DNA of 64,000 bases from Acinetobacter lwoffii (GCF_019048525.1 NZ_CP077369.1:2790001-2854000), one strand, 5' to 3'; positions 37,614 to 48,369 are shown, counted from the first letter of the stretch. Numbers and translations are program-made. Notes: generated by a model from the letters alone, not told the origin.

Positions 37614-39800
37614 TTAGTGCTTAATAATCTTAGTAAAGCTCTCTATTGAATTAAATACATCATCGACGACTTCCCATGTTTTCTGCTCCTCAAAATAGCT
37701 CTCCGATTCATGTGCTACATTTGGGAATAATACTGATTTATCTATACCATTAGATCGCAGCATGCCATTTGCATTGAGCACCATATTGATCTTAGACCAA
37801 TCATCAAAGAAATACTCTTGAAGCTGAGGAATGATTTTTTGCTTAAATATTTGCGCTAAGTTAGTAAGAGATGGATCTTTCTGCAAAGTCATAAAGTTGG
37901 CATGCCCAATACAGTGATCTCGGTCTAATAACACCTCAATACGCTGATTGATGACTTCTAATAACTTTCTAATATCCAAACCCTTAACCTCAACGCCAGT
38001 TAGAAGCTCAGGCTTTGGTGGCATTTCGATAAAAGTAAAGCGACGGCGCAAGGCAATATCTAAACCTGTTAAAGATCGGTCAGACGAATTCATGGTACCA
38101 ATAATGTAAACATTATCAGGTACAGAGAAGTCATCTTTAGAATATGGAAGTGTCACCGACAATGCTTCGTCTGCGCCTTGGCGTTTTGAATCTTCAATTA
38201 GCGTAATCAATTCACCAAAGATACGGGAAATGTTACCTCGGTTGATTTCATCAATGATGAGTACATAAGGTTTTACTTTTTCAATAGAATTTACATATTC
38301 AACTTCTGAACGTAATGAATTAGCGATAGCCCATTCATAACTTTTTTGATCCACAATAATGTCACTTTGTGTCTTCAAATAGTTACGAATATGCCTAATA
38401 GATAAAGTGATATTACTTCCTGTAGATGTAAAAGCAAATAACGTACCTGCTGAATTACTTGATACTTTAATTTCCGCACCACGTTTAGTATGAAAAATCA
38501 TTTCCTCTGTTTTAGCCTGAGTAATGAGTTTATCAATCGCACTATTGATACTGGCTTCAATCGGTGCTGATACATTATTTTGCTTAGCATCAGTTTCTAT
38601 TTGGGCATCTTCACAAATCTCTTTAAATACGCCTGCTTTTACATCATAGCTTAACTGCTCATTATCATCCGTTTCAGCACGAATCCCTTCCACAAAATCT
38701 TCATAACTAAAACTTTGATGGAAAGTGACAAACTTAATTTGACCTTGTTCTTTGTACTGATCAAAACGTAATTTTAGCGCCGTGCGATCTTCTTGTTCTA
38801 AAACTTCGAGAGGTTTGTTTTCAATAATGGATAAGGCATGGTTAATCGTATGGTAAGTTTTACCTGTACCCGCTGCACCAAATAAAATACGGTTTAGGGG
38901 CTGTTTTATCTGTTCTGATGGATTCATATCGGTCTCTATCATCTCGATATTGTTATAGTTTTCCGGCCAATAACCCACAAAAGGATCTCGATCAGTTTCC
39001 ATTTTGTTCAAGGACATGCTTTTGAGTTCTTCTAATTTGGAGGCCGTTAATCGAATTGTTCCTAACTCATCTATTGAAAACTCTGATTCATTTTCATTTG
39101 GAATATAGAATGTGCCATTTTGATCGAAACCAACAGCAGCCACATAGCTCACTGTACTATTTCGCCCATTGAATTTATTGTTTGTGCCGAATCTAACCGG
39201 AGGCCGCTCTGAAGGTGCAACCCACCAATCCATAGGTGTTTCATGGATATATCTTGCCAACTCGAGAAAAAGCTTTCGATGCTCAGTATTTTGTTCAATG
39301 TGATTAAAATTCGGAACATTTTTAAACTGCTTCAGAATAAATTCATCCGTTAGCTTTTCTTTTCTACTCTCTGATCGTTTTTTATAGAGGTTTTCAAGTT
39401 CAGTTAAATCCTGAGTATGGCCTAAAAAGATACAGTCTTGGACATCTTTTCTTTTTATACGGGTGATTGTTTGGCGATAAGTATAAAAGTAAATTATTTT
39501 TTCAGGTTCAAATTGTTGCTCCCATTCGACTTCTAAGGTACGTCCATCATTTAAGTTTTTCTTTACGGTACCAATGGCTTTGACTTTCATGCAGCTTACA
39601 AGACAACCGTAATTATTAAATGGCATATTATATTTTTGGCCATAAATTGCTTTTATTGCAATTCGATCCCCTGCTTGAATAGCATTTACGCGATCCAGAT
39701 ATTTATCTGTATAGCCATTCTGCCAAATGCCTTTTTCAATAAATTCCGCCGTCTGATCTTCGCCATCCCAATCTGCTCCTGCAACCCAAAAATCCATCAT
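37614..39800 (-). CDS. mcrB: McrB-like GTPase subunit with EVE-like N-terminal domain
   Basis: About 728 residues. The first 125 residues (MDFWVAGADWDGEDQTAEFI, AGDRIAIKAIY) look like an EVE/PUA-fold domain of the sort that reads modified bases. A linker and second domain follow. From about residue 330 comes the AAA+ motor: Walker A LFGAAGTGKTYHTIN, the signature YVLIIDEINRGNISRIFGEL, and IIGTMNSSDRSLTGLDIALRRRF. Classical E. coli McrB instead has a DUF3578 reader domain, so target choice may differ. Two ATGs (39800, 39797) follow a GGGG site. Confidence 0.88.
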   Translation of the reverse strand: MMDFWVAGADWDGEDQTAEFIEKGIWQNGYTDKYLDRVNAIQAGDRIAIKAIYGQKYNMPFNNYGCLVSCMKVKAIGTVKKNLNDGRTLEVEWEQQFEPEKIIYFYTYRQTITRIKRKDVQDCIFLGHTQDLTELENLYKKRSESRKEKLTDEFILKQFKNVPNFNHIEQNTEHRKLFLELARYIHETPMDWWVAPSERPPVRFGTNNKFNGRNSTVSYVAAVGFDQNGTFYIPNENESEFSIDELGTIRLTASKLEELKSMSLNKMETDRDPFVGYWPENYNNIEMIETDMNPSEQIKQPLNRILFGAAGTGKTYHTINHALSIIENKPLEVLEQEDRTALKLRFDQYKEQGQIKFVTFHQSFSYEDFVEGIRAETDDNEQLSYDVKAGVFKEICEDAQIETDAKQNNVSAPIEASINSAIDKLITQAKTEEMIFHTKRGAEIKVSSNSAGTLFAFTSTGSNITLSIRHIRNYLKTQSDIIVDQKSYEWAIANSLRSEVEYVNSIEKVKPYVLIIDEINRGNISRIFGELITLIEDSKRQGADEALSVTLPYSKDDFSVPDNVYIIGTMNSSDRSLTGLDIALRRRFTFIEMPPKPELLTGVEVKGLDIRKLLEVINQRIEVLLDRDHCIGHANFMTLQKDPSLTNLAQIFKQKIIPQLQEYFFDDWSKINMVLNANGMLRSNGIDKSVLFPNVAHESESYFEEQKTWEVVDDVFNSIESFTKIIKH

Positions 39801-40124
39801 TTTCCCCAAACTAAAAATCTATTTCTTTACGCTTTAATAAATGATTTCACTCGGTTTTAACTTCCTCCAAGCCTTAGCAAGGCTATACGGACAATCTGTA
39901 AAAACTTTAAAGTTCTCTTAGAACAGCAACCCATCATTGGTATTTTTAATCGTAAACTGTTCAATCAACGTGACAAATTCTTCTTCAGGTGAAATCACTT
40001 CTTACATCCTTCATAATGGTGAATCATATAAAGCAATCGCCCTAAAAGTTACTGGATGGGTATACATTCAGTGAAGTTATTGCTGATTTTAACTGTTGCA
40101 TGCGTTACCCGAACCTGTGTTCCT
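39801..40124 (-). other. Region between mcrB and hsdR with a 26-codon remnant
   Basis: 324 bases without an intact gene. On the minus strand, 39998-39918 reads GTG then ISPEEEFVTLIEQFTIKN to a TAA, a protein-like C-terminal scrap preceded by a stop. It looks like the leftover end of a deleted gene. No promoter is obvious for mcrBC. Confidence 0.35.
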
Positions 40125-43100
40125 TTAACTTCTTAAATCCTTTTCCTTACTCACCAACACATCATAAATAATATGCGCAAACTGCCTCATCTTTGCAGGA
40201 TCGCTCATGAGCTGTGTCATTTGCTCCGCATGAGCTTCATTACTATCCAATACGGCGTCATCCAATGCTGTATCAAACTCACCGAGCATCGCTTGTTCAC
40301 GGGTATTGTTTTGGATCTGCTTCATCATCCGTACGTTCTCAGACATCTTATCTGCCACGGTATGCACATAATTAATCATGTCTTTATCGGTCAGCTTATC
40401 CGTGATAAAGATCTCATTCACACGGCTTAAAATCACTGACAGGAAGTCTTCTTTCTTGTCTTTCGCCTTGGCTGTACCCAAATCATTCCCAGGTTCAAGT
40501 TTATGCTCAGTACTGTCTGCTTTAAGCTGAATATCCTGCTGACGAAGCTTAGACAAGCGGTAATGGCTCATCGCCACATTGCTCAGATCAATCTCATCTT
40601 CATCTGCTGCTTGTTCACGCAGCATTGGGCGTAGGTTACGCGCAAAAAGACTGAGCTTCTCAAGTTCTTGATCGTCATACTCCACGATCTGAGACATAAA
40701 CTCATAGAAACGGGTAAAGCTACCTAAGTCCTTTTTGAAGATTTCCAGAGCATCACGGGCTTTCTTCGCTTCTGCAAACTCATTTTCAGCATTGGCTATC
40801 AGTACGGCGTCACCTGTCTGTTTACAGCGTTCTAAACGGTTCTTGGTGACATCATAGTCATAAATAGCTTGCTTATAACGCATCTGCCAACGCTGTAGAG
40901 CTGGCTTACAGATGTTCGCGAGGGCTGCACTGGATTTATTTTTGCTGTAGAAGGCCTCAACGAACTGTTCTACCTCAGTCCAGAGGAAAATACCTGCGGC
41001 TTTCAGCTTTTCAAACAGATCATAAACCTGATCGGGATTGGATACATCCGCCAGTTCTGCCGTTTGATAATACGGTTGGAAAGCATCGAGAATGTCTTGT
41101 GGATCGTTAAAGAAGTCGAGCACAAAGGTGCCTGACTCCGCTTTACCCGGATAGGTACGGTTTAAGCGCGATAAGGTCTGTACGCATTCCACGCCACCCA
41201 ATTTCTTATCGACATACATGGCACACAGTTTCGGCTGGTCAAAGCCGGTCTGGAATTTATTCGCTACAATCATCACCTGAAAGTCATCGCTATCGAATGC
41301 CTTACGCATCTCACGACCTTTCAGATTCGGATTCATATTGCTTTCAGTAAATTTCTGACCTAACAGATGACTACTGTCTGCATCATTGGCATTAAATTCT
41401 ACATCGCCTGAGAATGCCACCATGGCTTGAATGTTGGCATAGTTCTGTTCAGCAATGTATTTATCAAAGGCTTGTTTATAGCGTACCGCTTCTTTACGAG
41501 AACTGGTCACCACCATGGCTTTGGCTTGCCCACCGAGTAAACCCATAATATTTTTCTTAAAATGCTCAATGATGATATGCACTTTTTGCGAGATATTATG
41601 ATCGTGTAAGCGTACCCACTGATTCAGCTTGGTCTTGGCTTTCTTGGCATCGACCTGAGCATCTTTTTCTTCGATCTTCTGCTTGAGCTTGTAGATGACT
41701 TTATAGTTGGTGTAATTCTTGAGTACATCCAGAATAAAGCCTTCTTCAATCGCTTGGCGCATGGAATAGACATGGTATGCCACAGGAATATTGGTTTTAG
41801 ACGGCGGCATACTTGGATCGGGCAAGCGCCCAAACAGTTGTAAGGTTTTATCCTTTGGTGTTGCAGTAAAGGCATAGAAGCTTAAGTTTGCACTGCCCTT
41901 ACGTGATGCCATCACTGCATCGAGTACATCTTCAGAAGAAAGCTGTTCATCTTCTTCACGCTCTTCAATCATCAGGGTTTCTTTGAGCTGACGCGCCGTG
42001 GAACCGCTTTGCGATGAATGGGCTTCATCGGCAATGACGGCGTATTTACGTTCTTTTAAGCTGGTACTGTTTTCAATAGCACGCAGTACAAACGGGAAGG
42101 TCTGAATGGTGACAATAATGATCGGCTGCGCCATTTCCAAGGCTTTGGCTAGTTTCTCGGATTTAGAGCCATCACCTTCTTTATTGTTAATCCGCCCCAC
42201 GACGCCATCGGCATGTTCAAACTGGTAGATCGTATCCTGAAGCTGTGCATCCAGAATGGTTCGGTCTGTCACCACAATCACCGAATCAAACATCTTTTTA
42301 TTGTTGGCATCATACAGACTGGATAGTTGATGCGCCGTCCATGCAATCGAGTTGGATTTCCCTGAACCGGCACTGTGCTGAATCAGGTATTTTTGCCCTG
42401 TGCCTTCTGCCAATGAATCTTGAACTAAGTTATTCACCACTTTCCATTGGTGATAACGGGGGAAAATCAGGCTTTCTTTTTTATATTTGCGCCCTTCCCA
42501 GTCTTCCTTTTCTTCAATCTGTAAATGAATGAAGTTACCCAAAATATTCAGCAAGCTATCCGGGGTTAAGACTTCATTCCATAAATAGCCTGTGGCGTAT
42601 TCATTGACATCTTCAGGCACATCATTACCTGCACCTTGATCTTTAGTGCCTTTGTTAAATGGCAGGAAGTAGGTGCTGTCACCATTCAAATGCGTCGCCA
42701 TGTAGACTTCATACTGGCTTACCGCAAAATGCACCAATGCACCGCGTTTAAACATCAGCAACGGTTCAGGCTTATTGGTTTCAGGGTCTTTGGGCAGTCG
42801 GTTTTTTCGGTACTGTGTCGTGGCATTTTGCACAGCCTGTTTGAACTCGGACTTGAGCTCCAGAGTTGCCACAGGGAAGCCATTGATAAACAGCACCAGG
42901 TCAATCCGCCATTTTTTGGCTTGCTTGCCTGTTGCCTCTAATTCGGCTTTGGATGTATATGGGCTATACACCAGTTCAGGCACGACACGGCAGATGTTTT
43001 GCTGATAGCGTTGATTCAGTTCAGGGTTTAAGCCATGCTCAGGTTTAAACTGGCAAAATGAGAAACGTACCCCACGGGTACGGATACCATGCCGTAATAC

Positions 43101-43391
43101 GCCCAATGTGCCATAACTGCGAGATTCGACATCGGTGGCATTGATGTCAGCTTTTTTAAGCTGAGCCACCACGGTATCTAAAAAATGGCGTTCGGTATCA
43201 TTCGGGAAGATGTTTTTAAACTTCTGCCACTCTTTGTCTTGGGTCTTTTGCACAAAGTCTAAAACATCCTGTTCATACAAAGCTTTTTCACGGTTATAGC
43301 CTATACCTGAACCAACAAGCCAACCATGGCTTTGCATTTGCGCAATAATATCTTTCTGGAAGATAGTTTCTAAAGTTGCATCCGATCTCAT
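40125..43391 (-). CDS. hsdR: Type I restriction enzyme R subunit HsdR
   Basis: 1088 residues. The N-terminal nuclease has WRIDLVLFINGFPVATLELKSEFK (Asp, Glu-x-Lys). The SF2 translocase motifs are QHSAGSGKSNSIAWTAHQL (Walker A), YAVIADEAHSSQSG (DEAH box), FYAFTATPKDKTLQLFG, and the late motifs FQTGFDQPKLCAMYVDKKL and QTLSRLNRT. It translocates DNA and cuts at a distance when HsdS finds an unmethylated site. It is separated from hsdS by the Abi_2 gene, on the same strand. Confidence 0.96.
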   Translation of the reverse strand: MRSDATLETIFQKDIIAQMQSHGWLVGSGIGYNREKALYEQDVLDFVQKTQDKEWQKFKNIFPNDTERHFLDTVVAQLKKADINATDVESRSYGTLGVLRHGIRTRGVRFSFCQFKPEHGLNPELNQRYQQNICRVVPELVYSPYTSKAELEATGKQAKKWRIDLVLFINGFPVATLELKSEFKQAVQNATTQYRKNRLPKDPETNKPEPLLMFKRGALVHFAVSQYEVYMATHLNGDSTYFLPFNKGTKDQGAGNDVPEDVNEYATGYLWNEVLTPDSLLNILGNFIHLQIEEKEDWEGRKYKKESLIFPRYHQWKVVNNLVQDSLAEGTGQKYLIQHSAGSGKSNSIAWTAHQLSSLYDANNKKMFDSVIVVTDRTILDAQLQDTIYQFEHADGVVGRINNKEGDGSKSEKLAKALEMAQPIIIVTIQTFPFVLRAIENSTSLKERKYAVIADEAHSSQSGSTARQLKETLMIEEREEDEQLSSEDVLDAVMASRKGSANLSFYAFTATPKDKTLQLFGRLPDPSMPPSKTNIPVAYHVYSMRQAIEEGFILDVLKNYTNYKVIYKLKQKIEEKDAQVDAKKAKTKLNQWVRLHDHNISQKVHIIIEHFKKNIMGLLGGQAKAMVVTSSRKEAVRYKQAFDKYIAEQNYANIQAMVAFSGDVEFNANDADSSHLLGQKFTESNMNPNLKGREMRKAFDSDDFQVMIVANKFQTGFDQPKLCAMYVDKKLGGVECVQTLSRLNRTYPGKAESGTFVLDFFNDPQDILDAFQPYYQTAELADVSNPDQVYDLFEKLKAAGIFLWTEVEQFVEAFYSKNKSSAALANICKPALQRWQMRYKQAIYDYDVTKNRLERCKQTGDAVLIANAENEFAEAKKARDALEIFKKDLGSFTRFYEFMSQIVEYDDQELEKLSLFARNLRPMLREQAADEDEIDLSNVAMSHYRLSKLRQQDIQLKADSTEHKLEPGNDLGTAKAKDKKEDFLSVILSRVNEIFITDKLTDKDMINYVHTVADKMSENVRMMKQIQNNTREQAMLGEFDTALDDAVLDSNEAHAEQMTQLMSDPAKMRQFAHIIYDVLVSKEKDLRS

Positions 43392-43425
43392 GTTTCCCCT
43401 ACCCCTAAATACCCAAATTTCTTTA

Positions 43426-44343
43426 TTACGGTTCTATTTGCCAAACTGGATAGCTTTGCCAATCTTCAGGGAAGCCCATCGCTGTTTTTGATATGTTGTG
43501 ATGTGTCAAAAGTAGATCAATCAGACGTTTACGCCATGTATGCTGCGGGGCGATTTTGTCCATGAAATAAAGCAGAAATACCAGACTGTTATAAATCTTT
43601 CGCTCTGCCGAGTTGCTATGTTCAAAATTGCATTGCACCCGAAGCCCTATCGGTTTACTGCGTGGCTTGGCGATGGTTTTGGTGAATTTGCGGTTCCATA
43701 GTCTTGAATGATGAGCACAGGTATTTCTTAAGTAGACAAAATGCTGTAATAAGCCTTCAAACTGTGTTTCATCGCAATCAAAATGACTGGAAATGGCTTT
43801 ACGTGTCTGAATCGGTGCCAAGAGCTGATACCATTTGGACAGTTGACCAAAACTCATGACTTCGCAGGTGGCCCAGATTGGTGGTAATTCAGGCTCATCA
43901 TAGGTGTGTTTATAGTGTTCTATAAAGACTTCATCTGCGCGGGACACTTCAGTTTTCAGTGATTCGAGTAAGCTTTGCCATCTAAAGGTGGGTTTAAAGT
44001 ACTGACCTTGCAGATAGGCGTGACAACCATGCCGATGTGCCAATTCATAGGCAAAACGGGTCCGAACGGCAACTTCCAGGCGTTCTATGGCATCCAGGAT
44101 GAGTAACCTTAATTCACGATCAAAAACATATAACTCTAAAACCTGTTCAAAACTGGTCTCTGGTTTAAAGCAATGTGGTGAGTGGGTATCTTCAAATGGA
44201 AGCCAATAGGCACCTAAGCGATAATAATTGATTTGCTCTAGGTAAAATTGTGCCTGTTGTTCATTGGCAAATTGCATGCCACGCGCTTTTAATAATTCGA
44301 TTTGTTCAGCAAAAGTTTTGGCAGGCTTGTTAAAAGATTTCAT
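43426..44343 (-). CDS. Abi_2 (AbiD/AbiF-type) abortive infection protein
   Basis: 305 residues with the Abi_2 pattern: FNKPAKTFAEQIELLKARGM at the N-terminus, YYRLGAYWLPF, FDRELRLLILDAIERLEVAVR and LPPIWATCEVMSFGQLSKWY. A HEPN-type R-x4-H (YLRNTCAHHSRLWNRKF) near residue 225 could be an RNase site. Such proteins stop phage growth by shutting down the infected cell. It is encoded inside the type I R-M operon, between hsdS and hsdR, and preceded by a structured non-coding stretch. Family firm, mechanism inferred. Confidence 0.9.
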   Translation of the reverse strand: MKSFNKPAKTFAEQIELLKARGMQFANEQQAQFYLEQINYYRLGAYWLPFEDTHSPHCFKPETSFEQVLELYVFDRELRLLILDAIERLEVAVRTRFAYELAHRHGCHAYLQGQYFKPTFRWQSLLESLKTEVSRADEVFIEHYKHTYDEPELPPIWATCEVMSFGQLSKWYQLLAPIQTRKAISSHFDCDETQFEGLLQHFVYLRNTCAHHSRLWNRKFTKTIAKPRSKPIGLRVQCNFEHSNSAERKIYNSLVFLLYFMDKIAPQHTWRKRLIDLLLTHHNISKTAMGFPEDWQSYPVWQIEP

Positions 44344-44352
44344 AGATGGCTT

Positions 44353-44483
44353 GCCCCTATTTTTATATTTTTTAGGGCGCTAGAAACAAGTAACCCGACA
44401 GTTTGAGGATGCAATTGCTTGCCTAGCCTTGTCGGGTGTTGTTGAGCATATAGTGAATCATTGCAATTATTTATGCAATGATT
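44353..44483 (-). ncRNA. Candidate structured RNA upstream of the Abi_2 gene
   Basis: The 187 bases between hsdS and abi have no supported gene but can fold into three hairpins on the minus strand. A perfect 10-bp stem pairs 44456-44465 with 44474-44483 (8-base loop). Arms CCCGACA/TGTCGGG pair 44394-44400 with 44430-44436, extended by AACAA/TTGTT. A GCCCTA stem pairs 44353-44359 with 44373-44378. It could be a leader, a processing site, or an RNA partner of Abi. Boundaries are only the hairpin limits. Confidence 0.42.
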
Positions 44484-44530
44484 TTTTGTATCTGCTGGAG
44501 TACGCATTGGTTTGAGGCAGCTCAGCATAC

Positions 44531-45904
44531 TCACGAGCTTATCCCCGTTTTGGCTTCATTGGGGTGTTGCCAGTTACGAACATCAATCTTGCCTGTCACC
44601 GCAGATGAAATAAGAGCTATACGGCGTTCCCTTAATGTACCCACAAACTTATATGCTTGATTTATGAGATGCTCAAATTGATTTAATTTGTCATCAATAT
44701 AGTTAGCAATTTCTCTTTGCTCTTCTTGAGAAGGAACTACAACAACGAGTTCTTTAATATCTTCTAGGCTCAATTGAATTTTAGTACCGCCATATCCTGA
44801 GCCTAAAAGTTGCTCTTTAGCAGTGTCAGATAATATGTAATATGCCAACCATCTAGAATCATATAATTTTTGTGGTCTGCATAATGCAATATGCTGACTA
44901 ACATAACCATTTCCAATAGATGTATCTGCTACGCAAACAGAACCTAAATCTGCCGTAATAGAAATAAGTAAATCACCGACTTTAATCTTTGATCGTTCAC
45001 CTTCACTGCCTTGTGGTGGTTCAACAAACTGTAAAGATTCTAATTTAGGCTCGATAGTATCTCGTGTTAAGTTAGCTATACGAAAAAATAATGATCCTGT
45101 ATCAGCATAATATTGTGCCCATCCACGAGAACCACTTGTAACAAAATCCAAAAGGTATTTATTGGGTTTGACTGTCCAATGCTCAGGCACTTCCCCTAAC
45201 CATTCCACACCTGAATCTTTCATGCTGACATCAGGATTTAAACCTTTGGTCACTGCATGACTAATCACTGCTTGACGCTTTTCTTTAAGCAGTTCAATCA
45301 GCTTTTCTTGTTTAGCAATTAAAGTTTCAATTTTTGCGGTTTCATGGTCGAGGAAATTAACTATGCTTTGTTGCTCAGACAATTGAGGTATCGGCAATAA
45401 ATACTCTCTCAAATCATTAACATTTAGGTTTCCAACTCCTCCACCTACTAAGGTAACTGCTCCATGCAAGGCTTTGACATAACTTGATTCAGTTAAATAA
45501 ATAAAAAACTCGTTTACACAAACCAGTTGGATTAGTCGTAGGTGAGTCAAACTTACAAAGATAGAAAATTCAAAATCAACATCAATAATACAGCCTTCAC
45601 CAATAGTACCCACTCGGCTTAAGAGAATGTCACCTTTTTGTGGTTTTCTATTACGTGTAAGTTCATTGTGTTTTTCTTGGGATATAAATTTATAGCCTTT
45701 AGTCAAATCAACTTTTTTCTTTTTGACATTTTGCGCTGATAAAAACGGAATACCCTCATTTTTATATTCAGGAGTAGCAGCAACACCACATGTAATAATT
45801 GGTGCAAAATGATTTAATTTCCATACTTCCCAATGGCTAGGAATACTACCTAGCCATTCTAAGCCTGAATCTTGATACTCAGCATATTTCTCATATTTAG
45901 CCAT
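44531..45904 (-). CDS. hsdS: Type I restriction specificity subunit HsdS
   Basis: 457 residues with two target-recognition domains in tandem. Each begins with the same block (DSGLEWLGSIPSHWEVWKL and DSGVEWLGEVPEHWTVKPN) and ends in a coiled-coil spacer (NFLDHETAKIETLIAKQEKLIEL, and NYIDDKLNQFEHLINQAYKF). It sets the DNA target for HsdM and HsdR. The start overlaps the hsdM stop by one base (ATG/TAA type), so translation is coupled. The two recognition halves differ, implying a bipartite asymmetric site. Confidence 0.95.
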   Translation of the reverse strand: MAKYEKYAEYQDSGLEWLGSIPSHWEVWKLNHFAPIITCGVAATPEYKNEGIPFLSAQNVKKKKVDLTKGYKFISQEKHNELTRNRKPQKGDILLSRVGTIGEGCIIDVDFEFSIFVSLTHLRLIQLVCVNEFFIYLTESSYVKALHGAVTLVGGGVGNLNVNDLREYLLPIPQLSEQQSIVNFLDHETAKIETLIAKQEKLIELLKEKRQAVISHAVTKGLNPDVSMKDSGVEWLGEVPEHWTVKPNKYLLDFVTSGSRGWAQYYADTGSLFFRIANLTRDTIEPKLESLQFVEPPQGSEGERSKIKVGDLLISITADLGSVCVADTSIGNGYVSQHIALCRPQKLYDSRWLAYYILSDTAKEQLLGSGYGGTKIQLSLEDIKELVVVVPSQEEQREIANYIDDKLNQFEHLINQAYKFVGTLRERRIALISSAVTGKIDVRNWQHPNEAKTGISS

Positions 45905-48231
45905 TAAGAATGCACCTCTTGCAGAAGAGCCATAATTTCACGGCTGACTGCATCCAAATCTGCATCAATCTCACTTAAATCACGTGGCGGTTCATAGACA
46001 TAAAAGTGACGGTTAAACGGAATTTCATAACCCACAATGCCTATTTCGCTATCTTGTGCATCACGCTTATCGGCATTAATCCATGCATCAGGTACATGCG
46101 GTTGCACCTCACGCTTAAAGTAAGACTCGATTAAATCGGTGGTGCTTTGGCTTGGGTCAAGGGCAATGTTCTCCGCATCACGCAAATCACCATCCTGTAC
46201 AAACTCAACCACTTTGCCTTTATAGCTAAACTGACCATATAGCGGATTTTCTGCGCCTTTCACCACTTTGTTCACAACTGGCTCAGCATCAGCATTCTTC
46301 CAGGTAATGGCATCAATAAATTGCTTCTTCTCTTTAGTCTCAAGCTTCACATTGGCATCTTTTAACGCTTGCTTTAGTACATCATCAAAGGCATTAAAGT
46401 CATCACATTGCGCTGTACCAATCTTGGTTTGCAGGCTTTCAGCTTTACGCATCAATAAACGCTGTTCTAACCACAGTTTTGGCTCAAGCACGGTCTTGAT
46501 ATCTTTTTCTTTCAGCTCGCTAAATTCAGCTTTAATCAGCGCACGGATTTCCACCTCAAACTCGTCAAGCTGACCATAGCTGTCTTCTGTCCACGTTGTA
46601 GCGTATTGCGCATACACTTTTTGCATCACTGCATTAAAAGGCTTCGGTGCAAAACGTAACGATGCGACGGCGTCGTCACTCACCTGAGCAGATAAACGCA
46701 ATGGACGCTCAATGGTCACACGGCGGTAGCCAAACTCGTAGCTATTAAAGATTTTGCTAGAAAAGGTTTTAGCAGCTTCATTTTTAGGATTAGCCGATTG
46801 ACGACCACGATTAGATTTAACCTCTGTAGGTTTATCCAGTTCACGTGCATCCGTCACTTCAAAGTCACCATAACTGCGGGTAATCATCGCGATATCATCT
46901 TCGCTCATTTCATTACGCTTAGAGCCAAGCGACTTACGCATTTTGCTGTACAGGTTACTCCCATCAATCAGCTGTACTTTGCCCTTACGTTGAGTCTCTT
47001 TTTTGGTGCTGAGTACCCAAACATAGGTCGCAATACCGGTGTTATAGAACATATCGGTGGGTAGCGCGATAATCGCTTCCAACAAATCTGCTTCTAAAAT
47101 ATAACGGCGGATTTCACTTTCACCACTGCCCGCACTGCCTGTAAACAACGGCGAACCATTCAAGATAATACCAATACGACTGCCTTGCGCCGTGCTGTCG
47201 TCTTTATTGCGCATCTTGCTGATCAGATGCATCAGGAACAGCAAAGAACCATCCGATACACGTGGCAAGCCTGCACCAAAACGACCTTCAAAACCTTTTT
47301 GCTCATGCTCGTCTTTGATGTCTGATTCGATCTTTTTCCAGTCCACCCCAAATGGCGGATTCGATAGCATGTAGTCAAACTTCTCATAGGCCAACTGGTC
47401 ATTGGATAGCGTATTACCCAATTTGATATTACGCACGTCCTGACCTTTAATCAGCATATCCGCTTTACAGATCGCATAAGACTCTGGGTTTAACTCCTGC
47501 CCAAAAACGCGCATTACCGCATCAGGGTTATGCTCATAGACATATTCCGAACCTGAGGATAAAAACCCACCCGTACCCGCCGTAGGATCGTAAATGGTCC
47601 GAATAATACCGTCACCACTCAGCACATCATCATCCTTACTGAATACCAGACCTGTGGTTAAACGAACGATGTCACGTGGGGTAAAGTGTTCCCCTGCAGT
47701 TTCATTTGAACCTTCAGCAAAACGGCGGATCAGCTCTTCAAACACCAAGCCCATTTCATGGTTAGATATATTTTTTGGACTGAGATCAATTTTAGGATCT
47801 GAAAAATATTGAACGACTTTGTAAAGCAAATTGGCATCATCCAGGAGACCAATAAATTCATCGAACTTGAAGTGTTCAAAGATTTCACGTGCATCTTTGG
47901 AGAAGTTTTGAATATAAGTATTGAGGTTTGAACGAATGTCTTTTTGACCCAGGCTGCCTAAATCCAGCTCGGAGGTATTAAAAAATGACAGGCCATTGGT
48001 TGCCTTTAGCAGCATTTTTTCTTTGGCTTCTTCTGGCAGCGGCATGAGTTTCACTTTTTCATTGGCTGCCAATACATCTGCCTTACTGTCTTCAAGTACA
48101 CACTCTAAACGGCGCAACAGCGTAAATGGGAGAATGACACGACCGTATTGCGATTGTTTGAAGTCACCACGCAGCAAATCTGCCACCGACCAGATAAAAG
48201 CTGCTACTTGTGAAAAATTATTATTTGTCAT
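45904..48231 (-). CDS. hsdM: Type I modification methyltransferase HsdM
   Basis: 775 residues. The SAM site is [21 protein letters not shown] (around residue 215), followed by the adenine methyltransferase motif [14 protein letters not shown] (NPPF, around 290). The N-terminal N6_N helical domain precedes it. After about residue 500 it carries an extra 270-residue C-terminal region ([18 protein letters not shown] to the end) that the short E. coli HsdM (529) lacks but long-form HsdM proteins have. First gene of hsdM-hsdS-abi-hsdR. The ISAba11-like element ends 139 bases upstream of its start. Confidence 0.95.
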   Translation of the reverse strand: MTNNNFSQVAAFIWSVADLLRGDFKQSQYGRVILPFTLLRRLECVLEDSKADVLAANEKVKLMPLPEEAKEKMLLKATNGLSFFNTSELDLGSLGQKDIRSNLNTYIQNFSKDAREIFEHFKFDEFIGLLDDANLLYKVVQYFSDPKIDLSPKNISNHEMGLVFEELIRRFAEGSNETAGEHFTPRDIVRLTTGLVFSKDDDVLSGDGIIRTIYDPTAGTGGFLSSGSEYVYEHNPDAVMRVFGQELNPESYAICKADMLIKGQDVRNIKLGNTLSNDQLAYEKFDYMLSNPPFGVDWKKIESDIKDEHEQKGFEGRFGAGLPRVSDGSLLFLMHLISKMRNKDDSTAQGSRIGIILNGSPLFTGSAGSGESEIRRYILEADLLEAIIALPTDMFYNTGIATYVWVLSTKKETQRKGKVQLIDGSNLYSKMRKSLGSKRNEMSEDDIAMITRSYGDFEVTDARELDKPTEVKSNRGRQSANPKNEAAKTFSSKIFNSYEFGYRRVTIERPLRLSAQVSDDAVASLRFAPKPFNAVMQKVYAQYATTWTEDSYGQLDEFEVEIRALIKAEFSELKEKDIKTVLEPKLWLEQRLLMRKAESLQTKIGTAQCDDFNAFDDVLKQALKDANVKLETKEKKQFIDAITWKNADAEPVVNKVVKGAENPLYGQFSYKGKVVEFVQDGDLRDAENIALDPSQSTTDLIESYFKREVQPHVPDAWINADKRDAQDSEIGIVGYEIPFNRHFYVYEPPRDLSEIDADLDAVSREIMALLQEVHS

Positions 48232-48369
48232 TAAAAAATACCGCTAGCACTCAGGCTATAAAAACTTGAAATTTATAGTTTCATTGTGCCTGATTTACAA
48301 CATGTTTTGCTAGAGATAGACTGTACAAAAGAATATTAATTAGTATGCCTATGAGTTTTTTAAGTATTA

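Noticed and set aside
44456..44490. Plus-strand terminator (hairpin plus six T)
   Set aside because: It has that form, but no plus-strand gene ends here; all neighbours are on the minus strand, so I treat it as part of the structured stretch.
44340..44534. A 64-residue minus-strand ORF before abi
   Set aside because: No ribosome site, no protein-like pattern, and the span is dominated by inverted repeats; better explained as a structured RNA or leader.
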